A DNA stretch of 64,000 nucleotides from Angustibacter sp049994355 (GTDB lineage Bacteria; Actinomycetota; Actinomycetes; Actinomycetales; Angustibacteraceae), in NCBI RefSeq assembly GCF_049994355.1, contig NZ_CP188257.1, positions 2,046,001 to 2,110,000 of the forward strand, given 5' to 3'. The notes beneath the pieces were generated by a model that was not told the origin of the DNA, searched no databases, and saw only the letters and a list, made by a program, of their open reading frames with translations. The translations under genes were made by a program, and so were the position numbers. Position 1 is the stretch's first letter; every line of letters starts with the position of its first letter. Positions 8,276 through 17,178 of this stretch are shown piece after piece.

Positions 8276-9688
8276 ATGGCTTCGGTGGTCGTGGTCGGTG
8301 GCGGTGTCTCCGGGCTGGCCGCAGCCTGGGAGCTGGCCACCTCGCGGCCGGGCCTGGACGTCGTCCTGCTCGAGGCGTCGGCCCGGGTGGGCGGCAAGCT
8401 GGCGTTGGGCTCGGTCGCCGGGCAGCAGGTGGACGTCGGTGCCGAGTCGATGTTGGCCCGGCGCCCGGAGGCCATCGAGCTGGCCCGCGAGGTCGGGCTC
8501 GCGGACGACCTGGAGCCGCCGCGACCGGTCGGAGCGTCCATCTGGAGCCGAGGCGAGCTGACGCCGCTGCCGCCCGGGACCCTGATGGGCGTGCCCTCCA
8601 GTGGCACCGGGTTGGCCGGCCTGCTCACCGACGAGGAGGTCGCCAGGGTCGAGGACGAGCCCATGGGTACCTGGCCGCCGCTCGAGCGGGACGTGGACGT
8701 CGCGTCCCTCGTGTCCGCCCGGGTCGGCTCGGCCGTGGTGGACCGGCTGGTCGAGCCGCTGCTCGGCGGCGTGTATGCCGGCCGGGCGGCCGACCTCTCG
8801 GTGCAGGCGACGGTTCCCGTGCTGTGGGCCGCCGCACACGAGGGCCGGTCCGTGGTGGCCGCGGCGCGCAGCGCCAGCCAGGCGTCGACCGGCGGGCCGG
8901 TCTTCGCCGGTCTCCGTGGCGGCGTCGGGCGCCTGCCCAGGGCTACCCGCGAGGCCCTGCTCGGTCGCGGGGTCGACATCCGGACCGGGGTCACGGTCCG
9001 CGAGCTCAGTCGGACGCCGTCCGGGTGGCGGCTGGTCACCGGCGCGACCTCGGCGCCCGAGACGCTGACCTGCGACGGGGTGCTGCTCGCCGTACCAGCC
9101 GCGCCGGCGGCCAGGCTGCTGCGCGGTGTGGCGCCGGTGGCGGCCGACGGGATGGCCGGGATCGAGACCGCGAGCATGGCGATCGTGACCTTGGCGCTGG
9201 ACCGGGGCACTGTCCAGGGACTGTCCGGCTCCGGTGCGCTGGTGCCCGTGGTGGACGGCCGGTACGTCAAGGCGGTCACGTTCTCGTCGTCGAAGTGGGG
9301 CTGGCTGGACGAGGCTGGCGAGCACGTGGTGGTGCGCGCCTCGGTCGGCCGGCACGGGCAGGTCGGCGACCTGCAGCTGCCGGACGACGAGATCGTCCGG
9401 CGGGTGCGGCGCGACCTGGCGGAGCTGCCGGGCGTCCGGCTGGGGGAGCCGGTGGACGCCTTGGTGACCCGCTGGGGTGGCGGGCTGCCGCAGTACGCCG
9501 TCGGTCACCCGGACCGGATCGCCGGCGTCCGGGTCGCGATCGAGGCGGTGCCGGGGCTCGAGCTGGCCGGAGCGAGCTTCGACGGCGTCGGCATCGCGGC
9601 CTGCGTGGGATCGGGCCGACAGGCGGCACAGCGGATGGTCACCCACCTGGACCGGGCCGGGGCGGGGTACGGGACACTGGGCGCATGA
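8276..9688 (+). CDS. hemG: Protoporphyrinogen/coproporphyrinogen oxidase
   Basis: An FAD enzyme of the HemY/CgoX type. In actinobacteria it oxidises coproporphyrinogen III to coproporphyrin III with O2. The 470 residues begin with VVVVGGGVSGLAAAWELA, the dinucleotide-binding fold, then LLEASARVGGKL. Other family blocks are PLLGGVYAGRAADLS, GLRGGVGRLPRATREALL and the C-terminal FAD contact ELAGASFDGVGIAACVGSGR. The last codons overlap hemQ by ATGA. This gene fusion-like order of oxidase and HemQ is the hallmark of the coproporphyrin-dependent branch. The ferrochelatase is not in this window. CAACCT 6 nt before the start may be a -10 box. Confidence 0.94.
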   Translation: MASVVVVGGGVSGLAAAWELATSRPGLDVVLLEASARVGGKLALGSVAGQQVDVGAESMLARRPEAIELAREVGLADDLEPPRPVGASIWSRGELTPLPPGTLMGVPSSGTGLAGLLTDEEVARVEDEPMGTWPPLERDVDVASLVSARVGSAVVDRLVEPLLGGVYAGRAADLSVQATVPVLWAAAHEGRSVVAAARSASQASTGGPVFAGLRGGVGRLPRATREALLGRGVDIRTGVTVRELSRTPSGWRLVTGATSAPETLTCDGVLLAVPAAPAARLLRGVAPVAADGMAGIETASMAIVTLALDRGTVQGLSGSGALVPVVDGRYVKAVTFSSSKWGWLDEAGEHVVVRASVGRHGQVGDLQLPDDEIVRRVRRDLAELPGVRLGEPVDALVTRWGGGLPQYAVGHPDRIAGVRVAIEAVPGLELAGASFDGVGIAACVGSGRQAAQRMVTHLDRAGAGYGTLGA

Positions 9689-10389
9689 GCGACGACACCG
9701 GCAAGCAGCGGGCGCGGGACATCAACGAGACCGTTCGCTACGCGATGTGGTCCGTGTTCGCGGTCCGCGACGGCCTGGGCGACGGCGAGCGCGCAAAGCT
9801 GGTCTCCGAGGTCGAGCAGGTGCTCGCCGAGCTGGCCGGCGACGACCTCGTGGTCCGCGGCTGGTACGACGTCGCCGGTCTGCGCGCCGACGCGGACCTC
9901 ATGGTCTGGTGGCATGCGCCGCGGGTTGAAACCGTGCAGGCCGCCTACCAGCGGCTGCGGCAGACCGGCCTCGGGCGACACCTCGCGCCGGTCTGGTCGA
10001 ACGTCGCGCTGCACCGTCCCGCGGAGTTCAACAAGAGCCACGTGCCCGCTTTCATGGCAGGTGAGGAGCCGCGCGGGTACATCTGCGTGTACCCGTTCGT
10101 GCGGTCCTACGACTGGTACCTGCTGCCCGACGAGGACCGCCGCCGGATGCTCATGGAGCACGGCCTCGCCGCCCGCGGCTACCCCGACGTCCGGGCCAAC
10201 ACGGTGTCCTCGTTCGCGCTCGGCGACTACGAGTGGGTGCTGGCTTTCGAGGCCGACGAGCTGCACCGGATCGTCGACCTGATGCGTGACCTGCGCGCCA
10301 CTGACGCGCGCCGGCACGTCCGCGAGGAGGTGCCCTTCTTCACCGGTCCGCGGGTGCCGCTCGCCGACCTCGTCGGTCGTCTGCCGTGA
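9685..10389 (+). CDS. hemQ: Coproheme decarboxylase HemQ
   Basis: Converts coproheme III to haem b with peroxide, the last step of the Gram-positive haem route. It is a chlorite-dismutase-fold protein of 234 residues. The catalytic tyrosine region is YICVYPFVRSYDWYLLPDE and the proximal haem histidine lies in MLMEHGLAARGYPDV. VWSNVALHRPAEFNKSHVPA is the flexible segment over the active site. The chlorite-dismutase distal Arg is not evident, as expected for HemQ. The start is fixed by a 4-bp ATGA overlap with hemG, implying translational coupling. The stop is 3 bp from convergent msrB. Confidence 0.95.
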   Translation: MSDDTGKQRARDINETVRYAMWSVFAVRDGLGDGERAKLVSEVEQVLAELAGDDLVVRGWYDVAGLRADADLMVWWHAPRVETVQAAYQRLRQTGLGRHLAPVWSNVALHRPAEFNKSHVPAFMAGEEPRGYICVYPFVRSYDWYLLPDEDRRRMLMEHGLAARGYPDVRANTVSSFALGDYEWVLAFEADELHRIVDLMRDLRATDARRHVREEVPFFTGPRVPLADLVGRLP

Positions 10390-10392
10390 GCC

Positions 10393-10812
10393 CTACGCCT
10401 TGGGCTGCAGGGTCAGGCTGATCGAGTTGATGCAGTAGCGCTGGTCGGTGGGGGTGTCGTACCCCTCACCCTCGAAGACGTGACCCAGGTGCGAGCCGCA
10501 GTTGCCGCAGCGCACCTCGACGCGCTTCATCCCCAGGGTGCTGTCTTCGATGTACTCGACGCGGTCCTCGGCCAGCGGGCTGTAGAACGAGGGCCAGCCG
10601 CAGTGCGAGGCGAACTTGTGGTCGCTGCGGAAGAGCTCGGTCCCGCATGCCCGGCAGGCGTAGACGCCCTCCGTGGTGGTGTCGGTGTACTCGCCGACGA
10701 ACGGCGCCTCAGTGCCAGCCTCGCGCAGTACGTGGAACTCTTGCGGGCTGAGCTGCTCGCGCCAGTCGGTGTCGTCCTTGGTGATCTGATAGGTGCGGCC
10801 GGTGGGCTGCAT
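10393..10812 (-). CDS. msrB: Peptide-methionine (R)-S-oxide reductase
   Basis: Repairs oxidised methionine (R-sulfoxide) in proteins using thioredoxin. It is 139 residues. Two zinc-binding CxxC pairs are visible (CRACG and CGNCG). The catalytic Cys lies in QRYCINSISL. HCGWPSF and GSHLGHVF are standard active-site blocks. I placed the start at ATG 10812, which has AAAGGA 7 nt upstream; an in-frame ATG at 10839 lacks one. A cytosolic stand-alone MsrB. No msrA is nearby. Confidence 0.96.
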   Translation of the reverse strand: MQPTGRTYQITKDDTDWREQLSPQEFHVLREAGTEAPFVGEYTDTTTEGVYACRACGTELFRSDHKFASHCGWPSFYSPLAEDRVEYIEDSTLGMKRVEVRCGNCGSHLGHVFEGEGYDTPTDQRYCINSISLTLQPKA

Positions 10813-10854
10813 CGCACGTCCTTTCCAGGGAAGTCTCACGCACCCTTAACACCG

Positions 10855-10884
10855 GGCCGGCCGGGGAACGTTCCCCGGCCGGCC
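10855..10884 (-). terminator. Perfect 30-bp palindrome, probable terminator of the secreted nuclease gene
   Basis: A perfectly self-complementary 30-bp sequence (arms GGCCGGCCGGGGAAC and its complement, no loop) starts 36 nt after the nuclease stop and ends 43 nt before the msrB start. There is no T-run, as is usual for actinobacterial terminators. It would insulate msrB from read-through. Confidence 0.7.
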
Positions 10885-10920
10885 ACCGGTGAGTGCGATG
10901 TCACAGCCGCGTGAGAACCG

Positions 10921-13296
10921 CTAGCTCACGGTCAGCCGCACGACCTGCGGGTCGTGGTCGCTGTCCTGGTCGAAGAACTCCGAGTTGGTGTGCACCGCGT
11001 CGTAGTCGTACAGCTTGGTGGCGCCGTCCTTGGCCAGCGAGCCGCTGATCAGGATGTGGTCCAGCACCTGGCTGTTGCCGTCGAACACGTAGGTGTACCG
11101 CTCCTTGACCGGCAGCGTCCTGGGCAGGTCGACCAACGGGTTGATCGAGCCCACCAGGATGTCCGCGGTCTGCGAGAACTCGAAGTCGTTGATGTCCCCG
11201 AGCACGATGATCTTCGCCGACGAGCTCGCCTGCTGCAGGTTCGAGACGAACTGGTGGATCAGCGTCGCCTGCTGGTGGCGCTGCACCTCGCTGGACCGCA
11301 CCGGCGGCTGGTACCGCCCGAAGACCGCGTTGTCGCCGCCCTTGGAGTTGAGGTGGTTGGCGATCACGAAGAGCGGCTGGCCGTTCCACTTGAACTGCCC
11401 GACCAGCGGCTTGCGACTGGCGTTCCAGGCTGAGTTGCCGGGGTCGATGCGGCCCGGGCTGGCGGACAGGTGGACCTTGGTGCCGACTCCCTCCACCGAC
11501 ACCGGGGTGGTGGAGGTGCCACCGTCGCGCTGGGTGAAGCCGAGGCCGCGGTCGGTTCGGTACAGGAAAATCTGCCGGATGTTGCCACCCGGCTGCCCGC
11601 CGTCCGCACCGTCCACTGGGTCGATCCACTGCGACTTGTACCTCGGGCCGCCCGCGGTGCGGATCGCGTCGACCAACTTGCTGACCGTGAGGTCGCTGGC
11701 GACGGTGCCGTCGTTTGTGGCGCCGCTGTTGTCCTGGATCTCCTCGACCGCGATCAGGTCGGGGGAGCGCAGGTTGTTCACGATCTGAGCGGCCAGCCGG
11801 TCGAACTTGGTCTGCGGGTCCGACGGCGCGAGGTTCTCCACGTTGAACGTGGCGACCGCGAGCTGCTCGGCGGTCGGCGCGGCGGTGACCTCGCGCTGCA
11901 GGCCCAGCCGCTTGACGGTCGGCGCCTGCGTGAGCATCAGGTGGAAGTTCGAGAAGTCGTAGTCCATGACGCCGACCGCCTGGTCCTTGATCTTGTCGCC
12001 GACGTTCATGGCCGTGACCGACCCGGCGGGCAGCAGTGAGTCGTCCATGATCAGCCGGGCCCCGTTGGGGTGGTCGTAACCGGAGTACAGGACGCCGCCG
12101 CGTGGGGTCTTGATCACGTCCGTGCTGTTGCCGGGAACGATCGGTGTCTCACCGAACGCGGTGGCCGTCGGACCGGTCGCGCGCGGCGCGTCGACCGCGA
12201 CGCGCATGCCCTCCATCGACTCGTCGAAGTCAATCGCGTCCGTGGTCGGCGCGAACGGGACACCGGTGGCCTGCACGTCACCGGGAGCGCCGCTCTTGAT
12301 CACCTGAGCCGGTGCCACCCGGTCGACGCCGAGCACGACGGGAGCCGGCAGCGCATTCCCGCTGGACTGCACGCTCACCGTGGGCGTGGTCAGCTCGGTG
12401 GTGCTCAGCCCGCCGGAGCCGGGGAAGAACTCCGAGACCGTGCCGTCGACGGTGACCGCGTCGCCGACCGCCACGGCTGGTGCGCTGCTGGTGAACACGT
12501 ACAGGCCCTCGCTGGTGGCGACGTCGTCGTCCGGGGTGGTGGACTGCAGGTAGAAGCCGCGCGGGCCCTTGGCGGTCACCACGCCCTGGACGTCGGTCAC
12601 CAGCTCACCGGCCAGCGGCGAGGTGTGCGCGGCGCCCTGGATCTGCTCGATCGTGGCCGGGTTGCCGGTCGGCGGGGCGGACGCGCAGGCCGGCTCGGCG
12701 GTCGCGGAGTTCTCCGGGGCCGGCGGCGCGGTGGTGAAGTCGGTGGCGTTCTGGTCGGTGTCCGTGCATGGCGCGATCCGCACGTCTGCGGTGGTGTTCG
12801 TCGGGGCCGGTGCCGGGCCGCTGCCCTCGAAGGTGTTGGCTGTGGCGCCGTAGCCGACCCGGTCGACCAACGTGGTGCTCGCGTCGGCCAGCTCGACCCG
12901 ACCCGCCGTGCCGCCCATGGCTGCGGCGCCGACCGCGTCCGGGGTCGGCAGGTCGGCGGTGCCGCCGGCGCCCGCCGCCATCTGGATCAGGTAGCTGCGC
13001 CCGGCGGCGATCGTGCCGCTGAGCGTGGTCGTGCTGGCAGCGATACCGGTGCTGGTGGGCGAGAAGTAGGCGACCGTCCACCCCGTCAGGTCGACGGGGG
13101 CGCTCGAGGCGTTGAAGAGCTGGACGAAGTCGTTCCTGTACGTGGCACCGGAGTTGCCGCCGCCGCCGTAGACCTGCGAGATCACGACGGATGACGACAC
13201 GGCTTGCGCGGGTGCTGCCGATGCGACGACGGCGGTGGCACCGACGACCAGCAGAGCGGCTGAACCGGCGACCAGCCGGCTGGGTGTGCGTGGCAT
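10921..13296 (-). CDS. Secreted nuclease with lamin-tail domain (ExeM/NucH-like)
   Basis: A 791-residue exported protein. The signal peptide (VAGSAALLVVGATAVVASA) is cleaved near AQA. A lamin-tail (LTD) beta-sandwich follows (~35-150; VVISQVYGGGGNSGATYRND). Next comes an OB-fold-like region (~190-420). The C-terminal endonuclease/exonuclease/phosphatase domain (~440-790) shows ATFNVENL, IAVEEIQDNSG, VLGDINDFEFS and the final SDHDPQV, which hold the metal-binding Glu, Asp-Asn and catalytic Asp-His. The family includes extracellular DNases such as ExeM/NucH. ATG 13296 has CAGGAG 7 nt upstream; the frame is open for 285 codons further but without coding character. It is probably used in DNA scavenging or biofilm turnover. 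Confidence 0.9.
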   Translation of the reverse strand: MPRTPSRLVAGSAALLVVGATAVVASAAPAQAVSSSVVISQVYGGGGNSGATYRNDFVQLFNASSAPVDLTGWTVAYFSPTSTGIAASTTTLSGTIAAGRSYLIQMAAGAGGTADLPTPDAVGAAAMGGTAGRVELADASTTLVDRVGYGATANTFEGSGPAPAPTNTTADVRIAPCTDTDQNATDFTTAPPAPENSATAEPACASAPPTGNPATIEQIQGAAHTSPLAGELVTDVQGVVTAKGPRGFYLQSTTPDDDVATSEGLYVFTSSAPAVAVGDAVTVDGTVSEFFPGSGGLSTTELTTPTVSVQSSGNALPAPVVLGVDRVAPAQVIKSGAPGDVQATGVPFAPTTDAIDFDESMEGMRVAVDAPRATGPTATAFGETPIVPGNSTDVIKTPRGGVLYSGYDHPNGARLIMDDSLLPAGSVTAMNVGDKIKDQAVGVMDYDFSNFHLMLTQAPTVKRLGLQREVTAAPTAEQLAVATFNVENLAPSDPQTKFDRLAAQIVNNLRSPDLIAVEEIQDNSGATNDGTVASDLTVSKLVDAIRTAGGPRYKSQWIDPVDGADGGQPGGNIRQIFLYRTDRGLGFTQRDGGTSTTPVSVEGVGTKVHLSASPGRIDPGNSAWNASRKPLVGQFKWNGQPLFVIANHLNSKGGDNAVFGRYQPPVRSSEVQRHQQATLIHQFVSNLQQASSSAKIIVLGDINDFEFSQTADILVGSINPLVDLPRTLPVKERYTYVFDGNSQVLDHILISGSLAKDGATKLYDYDAVHTNSEFFDQDSDHDPQVVRLTVS

Positions 13297-13398
13297 GCGG
13301 ACGCTCCTGACAGATGGGGACGAAGGGTTTCTATCAGGACTGTCCGACATGGGGCATTGGCTAGACATGACGACTTGGTGAATCTGTACGGTCAGGTC

Positions 13399-14439
13399 AT
13401 GGCATCCCCAGCAGACTCCCTCCAGGTCGACGGACCGCAGGGCGAGCGCGCCGTGCGGCTGTCCAGCCCGGACCGCGTGCTGTGGCCGGCGGTGGGCGTG
13501 ACCAAGCGCGACCTGGCCGACTACGTGGTGGCCGTCGGGCCGGCGCTGATCCGGGCGCTGGGTGATCGACCGGTCACCCTCCAGCGGTTCCCGGACGGGG
13601 TCGAGGGCGAGGCGTTCTACTCCAAGAACCCGCCGCGGGGCGTGCCGGAGTGGGTGCGCACGGTGGCCGTGACCTACCCGAGCGGGCGCAGCCACCAGCA
13701 GCTCGTGCTGGACGAACCGGCCGCCGCGGCGTGGGCGGTCCAGATGAACACGATCACCTTCCACCCGTGGCCGGTGCGGACCGCCGACCTGGACCAGCCG
13801 GACGAGCTGCGGATCGACCTGGACCCGCAACCCGGGCGGGGTTTCCCGGACGTCGTGCGGGCCGCGCACCTGCTGCGCGGGCTGCTGCGCGAGCTGGGCC
13901 TGACCGGCTTCGTCAAGACCTCGGGCAACCGCGGCGTGCACGTGTTCGCGCGGATCCAGCCGGACCGCGAGTTCCTGGACGTGCGGCACGCGGTGATCGG
14001 GATCGGTCGCGAGCTGGTCCGTCGCGATCCTGACCTGCTCACCATGGAGTGGTGGAAGGAGCAGCGCGGCGAGCGGATCTTCATCGACTTCAACCAGTCG
14101 AACCGGGACCGGACCATCGCCTCCGCCTACAGCCCACGACCCCTGCCGCACGCGCCGGTGTCCACCCCGCTGCGCTGGGAGGAGCTGGACGACGTCGACC
14201 CGACCGTGCTCACCGTGCGCACCGTTCCCGACCGGCTGCGCAACGGCGGCGACCCGTGGGAGGCCATGGACGAGTCCGTCGGCTCACTGGACGCCGCCGC
14301 CGAGCTGTGGCGGGCGGACGTCGAGGATCGGGGTTTGGGGGAGCTGAACTTCCCGCCGGACTACCCGAAGATGCCGGGCGAGCCCCCGCGGGTGCAGCCC
14401 AGCCGCAAGAACGCCGCCAACTGGGCCGACGAGTCGTGA
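13399..14439 (+). CDS. Prim-Pol / LigD-type polymerase-domain protein
   Basis: A stand-alone archaeo-eukaryotic primase-like polymerase (LigD Pol family), 346 residues. Metal-binding aspartates lie in ELRIDLDPQPGRGF. SGNRGVHVFARI and FIDFNQSNRDRTIASAYSPR are signature nucleotide- and template-binding blocks. Such proteins fill short gaps, inserting ribonucleotides. In mycobacteria a homologue of this size works with LigC in excision repair. Here a LigC-type ligase lies 1.2 kb downstream. No Ku gene is in the window. I use ATG 13399; an ATG at 13357 is in frame but less likely. The gene is divergent from the nuclease gene, leaving about 100 bp of shared upstream DNA. Confidence 0.88.
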   Translation: MASPADSLQVDGPQGERAVRLSSPDRVLWPAVGVTKRDLADYVVAVGPALIRALGDRPVTLQRFPDGVEGEAFYSKNPPRGVPEWVRTVAVTYPSGRSHQQLVLDEPAAAAWAVQMNTITFHPWPVRTADLDQPDELRIDLDPQPGRGFPDVVRAAHLLRGLLRELGLTGFVKTSGNRGVHVFARIQPDREFLDVRHAVIGIGRELVRRDPDLLTMEWWKEQRGERIFIDFNQSNRDRTIASAYSPRPLPHAPVSTPLRWEELDDVDPTVLTVRTVPDRLRNGGDPWEAMDESVGSLDAAAELWRADVEDRGLGELNFPPDYPKMPGEPPRVQPSRKNAANWADES

Positions 14440-14443
14440 GCTG

Positions 14444-15034
14444 ATGGCAGCCCGCGCCCGGCTCGATCCGCGTTTCGACGCGTACGTCGACCCGTTGCCC
14501 GCCTGGCAGCAGGCGATCTGCCGACGGGTGCGCGAGCTGGCGCTGGCCGCCGACCCCGAGGTCGTCGAGACGATCAAGCGCACCGTGCAGCCCTACTACG
14601 TGCTGCAGGGCAACGTCTGCGCCCTGCTCGCCGCTCGCGGCTGGGTCAACGTCTTCATCTACAGCACGCTGTTCGACGACCCGACCGCAATGGTCACCGG
14701 TGGCCAGGGCAACGCCACCGGACGCACCATCGCCGTCCACGAGGGTGAGGTGCTGGACGCCGAGGCGTTCACCGCGATCCTGCGTCAGGTGATCGCGAAC
14801 AACCGGGCCGGTCGCAAGGTCAGCACCACTGGCGACCCGAAGCGCGAGGTGCCGGTGCCGGCCGAGCTTGCTGCCGACCTCGGCACGGCCGGTCTCAGGG
14901 CTGCGTTCGACGAGCGGCCGTTCTACCAGCGCAAGCACTGGGTGGACTCGATCACCTCGGCGAAGAAGCGCGAGACTCGCGAGCGCCGGCTGCAGTCGAT
15001 GGTCGAGGACCTGCGCACCGGCCGGGCCCCCTGA
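14444..15034 (+). CDS. DUF1801 domain protein
   Basis: A 196-residue soluble protein starting 4 bp after the Prim-Pol stop, so almost certainly co-transcribed. The DUF1801 domain (~20-115) includes VETIKRTVQPYYVLQGNV and GWVNVFIYSTLFDD. The C-terminal helical tail (~150-196; AFDERPFYQRKHWVDSITSA, KKRETRERRL) resembles the YdeI/OmpD-associated tail that follows this domain in many proteins. No catalytic role is established. Its placement hints at a link to the repair genes, but that is inference. Confidence 0.8.
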   Translation: MAARARLDPRFDAYVDPLPAWQQAICRRVRELALAADPEVVETIKRTVQPYYVLQGNVCALLAARGWVNVFIYSTLFDDPTAMVTGGQGNATGRTIAVHEGEVLDAEAFTAILRQVIANNRAGRKVSTTGDPKREVPVPAELAADLGTAGLRAAFDERPFYQRKHWVDSITSAKKRETRERRLQSMVEDLRTGRAP

Positions 15035-15077
15035 CGCTCAGCCCAGCCCGAGCGTGCCGCCGAACCGGCCGCAGACC

Positions 15078-15563
15078 TCACCCGAGGAAGGTGGTCCCCG
15101 CGTAGACGTGCAGCACGGGGACCCCGAGCTCGTCGCGGGCCCGGCTGGCCCAGTCGCGGTGGAAGGTGTCCTCCATCGCGTGCGGCCGGGTCACGACGAC
15201 GACCTCGCGGGCGTGGTGGGTATCGATCGCCTGCTGCACGGCGGGCAGCGGATCGTCCTGGGTCACCTCCCCGTCCGCCTCGATCCCGTTGCCGCGCAAC
15301 GCCTCCAGCGAGGAGGCCAACGCATCCGAGGCCGAGGTGCGGGCCTGGTCGGCGCTCGGTTCGCGCCGGCGGACGGCGTCCAGCGCCTTACGCAGCTCGA
15401 GCATGCTGAGGTGGTCGATCACGTCCACCAGCAGGTTGCGCTCGGTGTCGGCAGGGACGAGCACGTGGTAGCGCAGCTCCTCACCGCCGTGCAGGTCGGT
15501 GATGCGCTTGGCGTCGCCGACGCCCAGCGCCTGCTCGGTGAGGATCACGATGAGGTCGGCCAC
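15078..15563 (-). CDS. Universal-stress-like hypothetical protein
   Basis: A 161-residue soluble alpha/beta protein. The start is GTG 15563, preceded by AGGAG at 6 nt. The longer open frame to 15710 would overlap the divergent ligase. The order of strands and helices (VADLIVILTEQALG, RYHVLVPADTERN, REVVVVTRPHAMED, LGVPVLHVYAG) suggests a Rossmann-like USP fold, with a helical insertion around residues 50-95. The classic GxxG-9x-G(S/T) ATP loop is absent. I recognise the type from actinobacteria but no function is known. It sits between DUF1801 and the DNA ligase on the opposite strand. Confidence 0.7.
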   Translation of the reverse strand: MADLIVILTEQALGVGDAKRITDLHGGEELRYHVLVPADTERNLLVDVIDHLSMLELRKALDAVRRREPSADQARTSASDALASSLEALRGNGIEADGEVTQDDPLPAVQQAIDTHHAREVVVVTRPHAMEDTFHRDWASRARDELGVPVLHVYAGTTFLG

Positions 15564-15657
15564 GACGGACTCCTGGCGGCTGCGTGCGGTCACGGGTCGG
15601 CTCGATCCTGGCACGTCGGGGCTGACGGTTGTCGGTGAGGTCGGCTTGAATGGCCGG

Positions 15658-16731
15658 ATGCAGCTGCCCGTGATGCCCCCCGTGCCCCCGATGCTGGCCA
15701 AGCCGGCCAAGCAGGTCCCGGCTGGCGCGTTCAGCTACGAACCCAAGTGGGACGGGTTCCGCTCGATCATCTTCCGGGACGGCGACGAGGTCGAGATCGG
15801 CAGCCGCAACGAGAAGCCGATGACCCGCTACTTTCCCGAGCTCGTCGAGGCGGTGCTGGCCAACCTGCCCGAACGCTGCGTGGTGGACGGCGAGATCATC
15901 CTGGTCGGGGAGTCCGGTGACCGGCTCGACTTCGAGGCCCTGCAGCAGCGCATCCACCCGGCCGCGAGCCGGGTCAAGATGCTGTCCGAGAAGACGCCCG
16001 TGCGGTTCGTGGCCTTCGACCTGCTCGCCCTGGGCGACCAGGACTGGACGTCGCGACCGTTCGCCGAGCGGCGGGCCGCACTCGTCGAGGCGCTGGCCGG
16101 GGCACGGTCACCAATCCACCTCACGGCCGCCACCACGGACCAGGCGACCGCCGAGCAGTGGTTCCACCAGTTCGAGGGCGCCGGGCTGGACGGCCTGGTC
16201 GCCAAGCCGCTGGACGGCCGCTACCTGCCGGACAAGCGCACCATGACCAAGGTCAAGCACGAGCGCACCGCGGACTGCGTTGTCGCGGGCTACCGGGTGC
16301 ACAAGAGCGGGCCGGACGCGATCGGCTCGCTGCTGCTCGGGCTGTACGACGCCGACGGCGTACTGGCCAGCGTCGGCGTGATCGGCGCCTTCCCGATGGC
16401 CCGCCGCAAGGAGCTGTTCGCCGAGCTGCAGCCGCTGGTCACCACCTTCGACGACCACCCGTGGGCCTGGGCGAAGCAGGAGGAGGGCACCCGGACGCCG
16501 CGCAACGCCGAGGGCAGCCGCTGGGCCGCGGGTAAGGACCTCTCCTTCGTGCCGCTGCGACCCGAGCTCGTCGTCGAGGTGCGCTACGACCACATGGAGG
16601 GCATCCGCTTCCGGCACACCGCGCAGTTCGTCCGGTGGCGCCCGGACCGCGAGCCGGCCTCCTGCGGCTACGAGCAGCTGGAGGAGCCGGTCAGCTTCGA
16701 CCTGGCCGACGTCCTGGGCGCTCTGGGGTAG
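15658..16731 (+). CDS. ligC: ATP-dependent DNA ligase, LigC type
   Basis: Seals nicks in double-stranded DNA through a ligase-adenylate intermediate. It is 357 residues, the size of the LigC class, with only the adenylation and OB-fold domains. Motif I (EPKWDGFRSI) contains the AMP-accepting Lys. Motif III is FVAFDLLALG, motif IV is GLDGLVAKPLDGRY and motif V is MTKVKHERTADCVVAGYRVH. Start ATG 15658; the frame is open further upstream but would run through the divergent neighbour. With the upstream Prim-Pol it forms a likely gap-filling and sealing pair, separated here by DUF1801 and a reverse-strand gene. Confidence 0.93.
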   Translation: MQLPVMPPVPPMLAKPAKQVPAGAFSYEPKWDGFRSIIFRDGDEVEIGSRNEKPMTRYFPELVEAVLANLPERCVVDGEIILVGESGDRLDFEALQQRIHPAASRVKMLSEKTPVRFVAFDLLALGDQDWTSRPFAERRAALVEALAGARSPIHLTAATTDQATAEQWFHQFEGAGLDGLVAKPLDGRYLPDKRTMTKVKHERTADCVVAGYRVHKSGPDAIGSLLLGLYDADGVLASVGVIGAFPMARRKELFAELQPLVTTFDDHPWAWAKQEEGTRTPRNAEGSRWAAGKDLSFVPLRPELVVEVRYDHMEGIRFRHTAQFVRWRPDREPASCGYEQLEEPVSFDLADVLGALG

Positions 16732-16779
16732 CTGTCGGGCGCGACGTCGACGGCCCCGGTCGCGTGCAAGGATCGCGCC

Positions 16780-17178
16780 ATGCCGACACCCGGTTGGAAG
16801 CCCCTCGCCGTACTGCTCGCGGCCTCCGGCGTCCTGCACTTCGCCAAGCCGGATCCCTACGCGCGCATCGTGCCGAAGGGCCTCGGCGACGCACATCGCT
16901 GGGTCGCCGTCTCCGGTGCCGCCGAGCTCGCCTGCGCGGCCGGGCTGGCGAGCTCGCGGACGAGGCGCGGTGCAGCGCTGGCCGCTGCGGGTCTGTTCGT
17001 CGCGATCTTCCCGGCGAACGTGCAGATGGCGGTGGCGGCATGGCGCTCGGACCGAGCCGGTCGCGGCTACCAGGTCGGCACGCTGGCCCGGCTGCCGCTG
17101 CAGGCTCCGCTGGTGGCCTGGGCCCTGTCGGTCGGCCGGGCTGCGCGGTCCGCACCGTCCGTGCGGTCGTCGCGATGA
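16780..17178 (+). CDS. DoxX-like small membrane protein
   Basis: 132 residues with three to four hydrophobic helices (PLAVLLAASGVLHFAKPDPY, AAELACAAGLASS, RRGAALAAAGLFVAIFPANV, PLVAWALSVGRAA). The HF-x-P-x-P segment after helix 1 and FPANVQMA in helix 3 are typical of DoxX/DUF4267-like proteins. The ATG follows AAGGAT, which could act either as a ribosome site or a -10 box. The stop overlaps the next gene by ATGA, so the two are coupled. Role unknown; family members are linked to membrane redox stress. Confidence 0.75.
   Translation: MPTPGWKPLAVLLAASGVLHFAKPDPYARIVPKGLGDAHRWVAVSGAAELACAAGLASSRTRRGAALAAAGLFVAIFPANVQMAVAAWRSDRAGRGYQVGTLARLPLQAPLVAWALSVGRAARSAPSVRSSR

Noticed and set aside
7765..9684. 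Long forward frame leading into hemQ
   Set aside because: It shadows the DUF4349 gene and hemG; the true hemQ start is the ATG at 9685.
13297..14151. 285-codon upstream extension of the secreted nuclease
   Set aside because: It is antisense to the Prim-Pol gene; the signal peptide and ribosome site place the real start at 13296.
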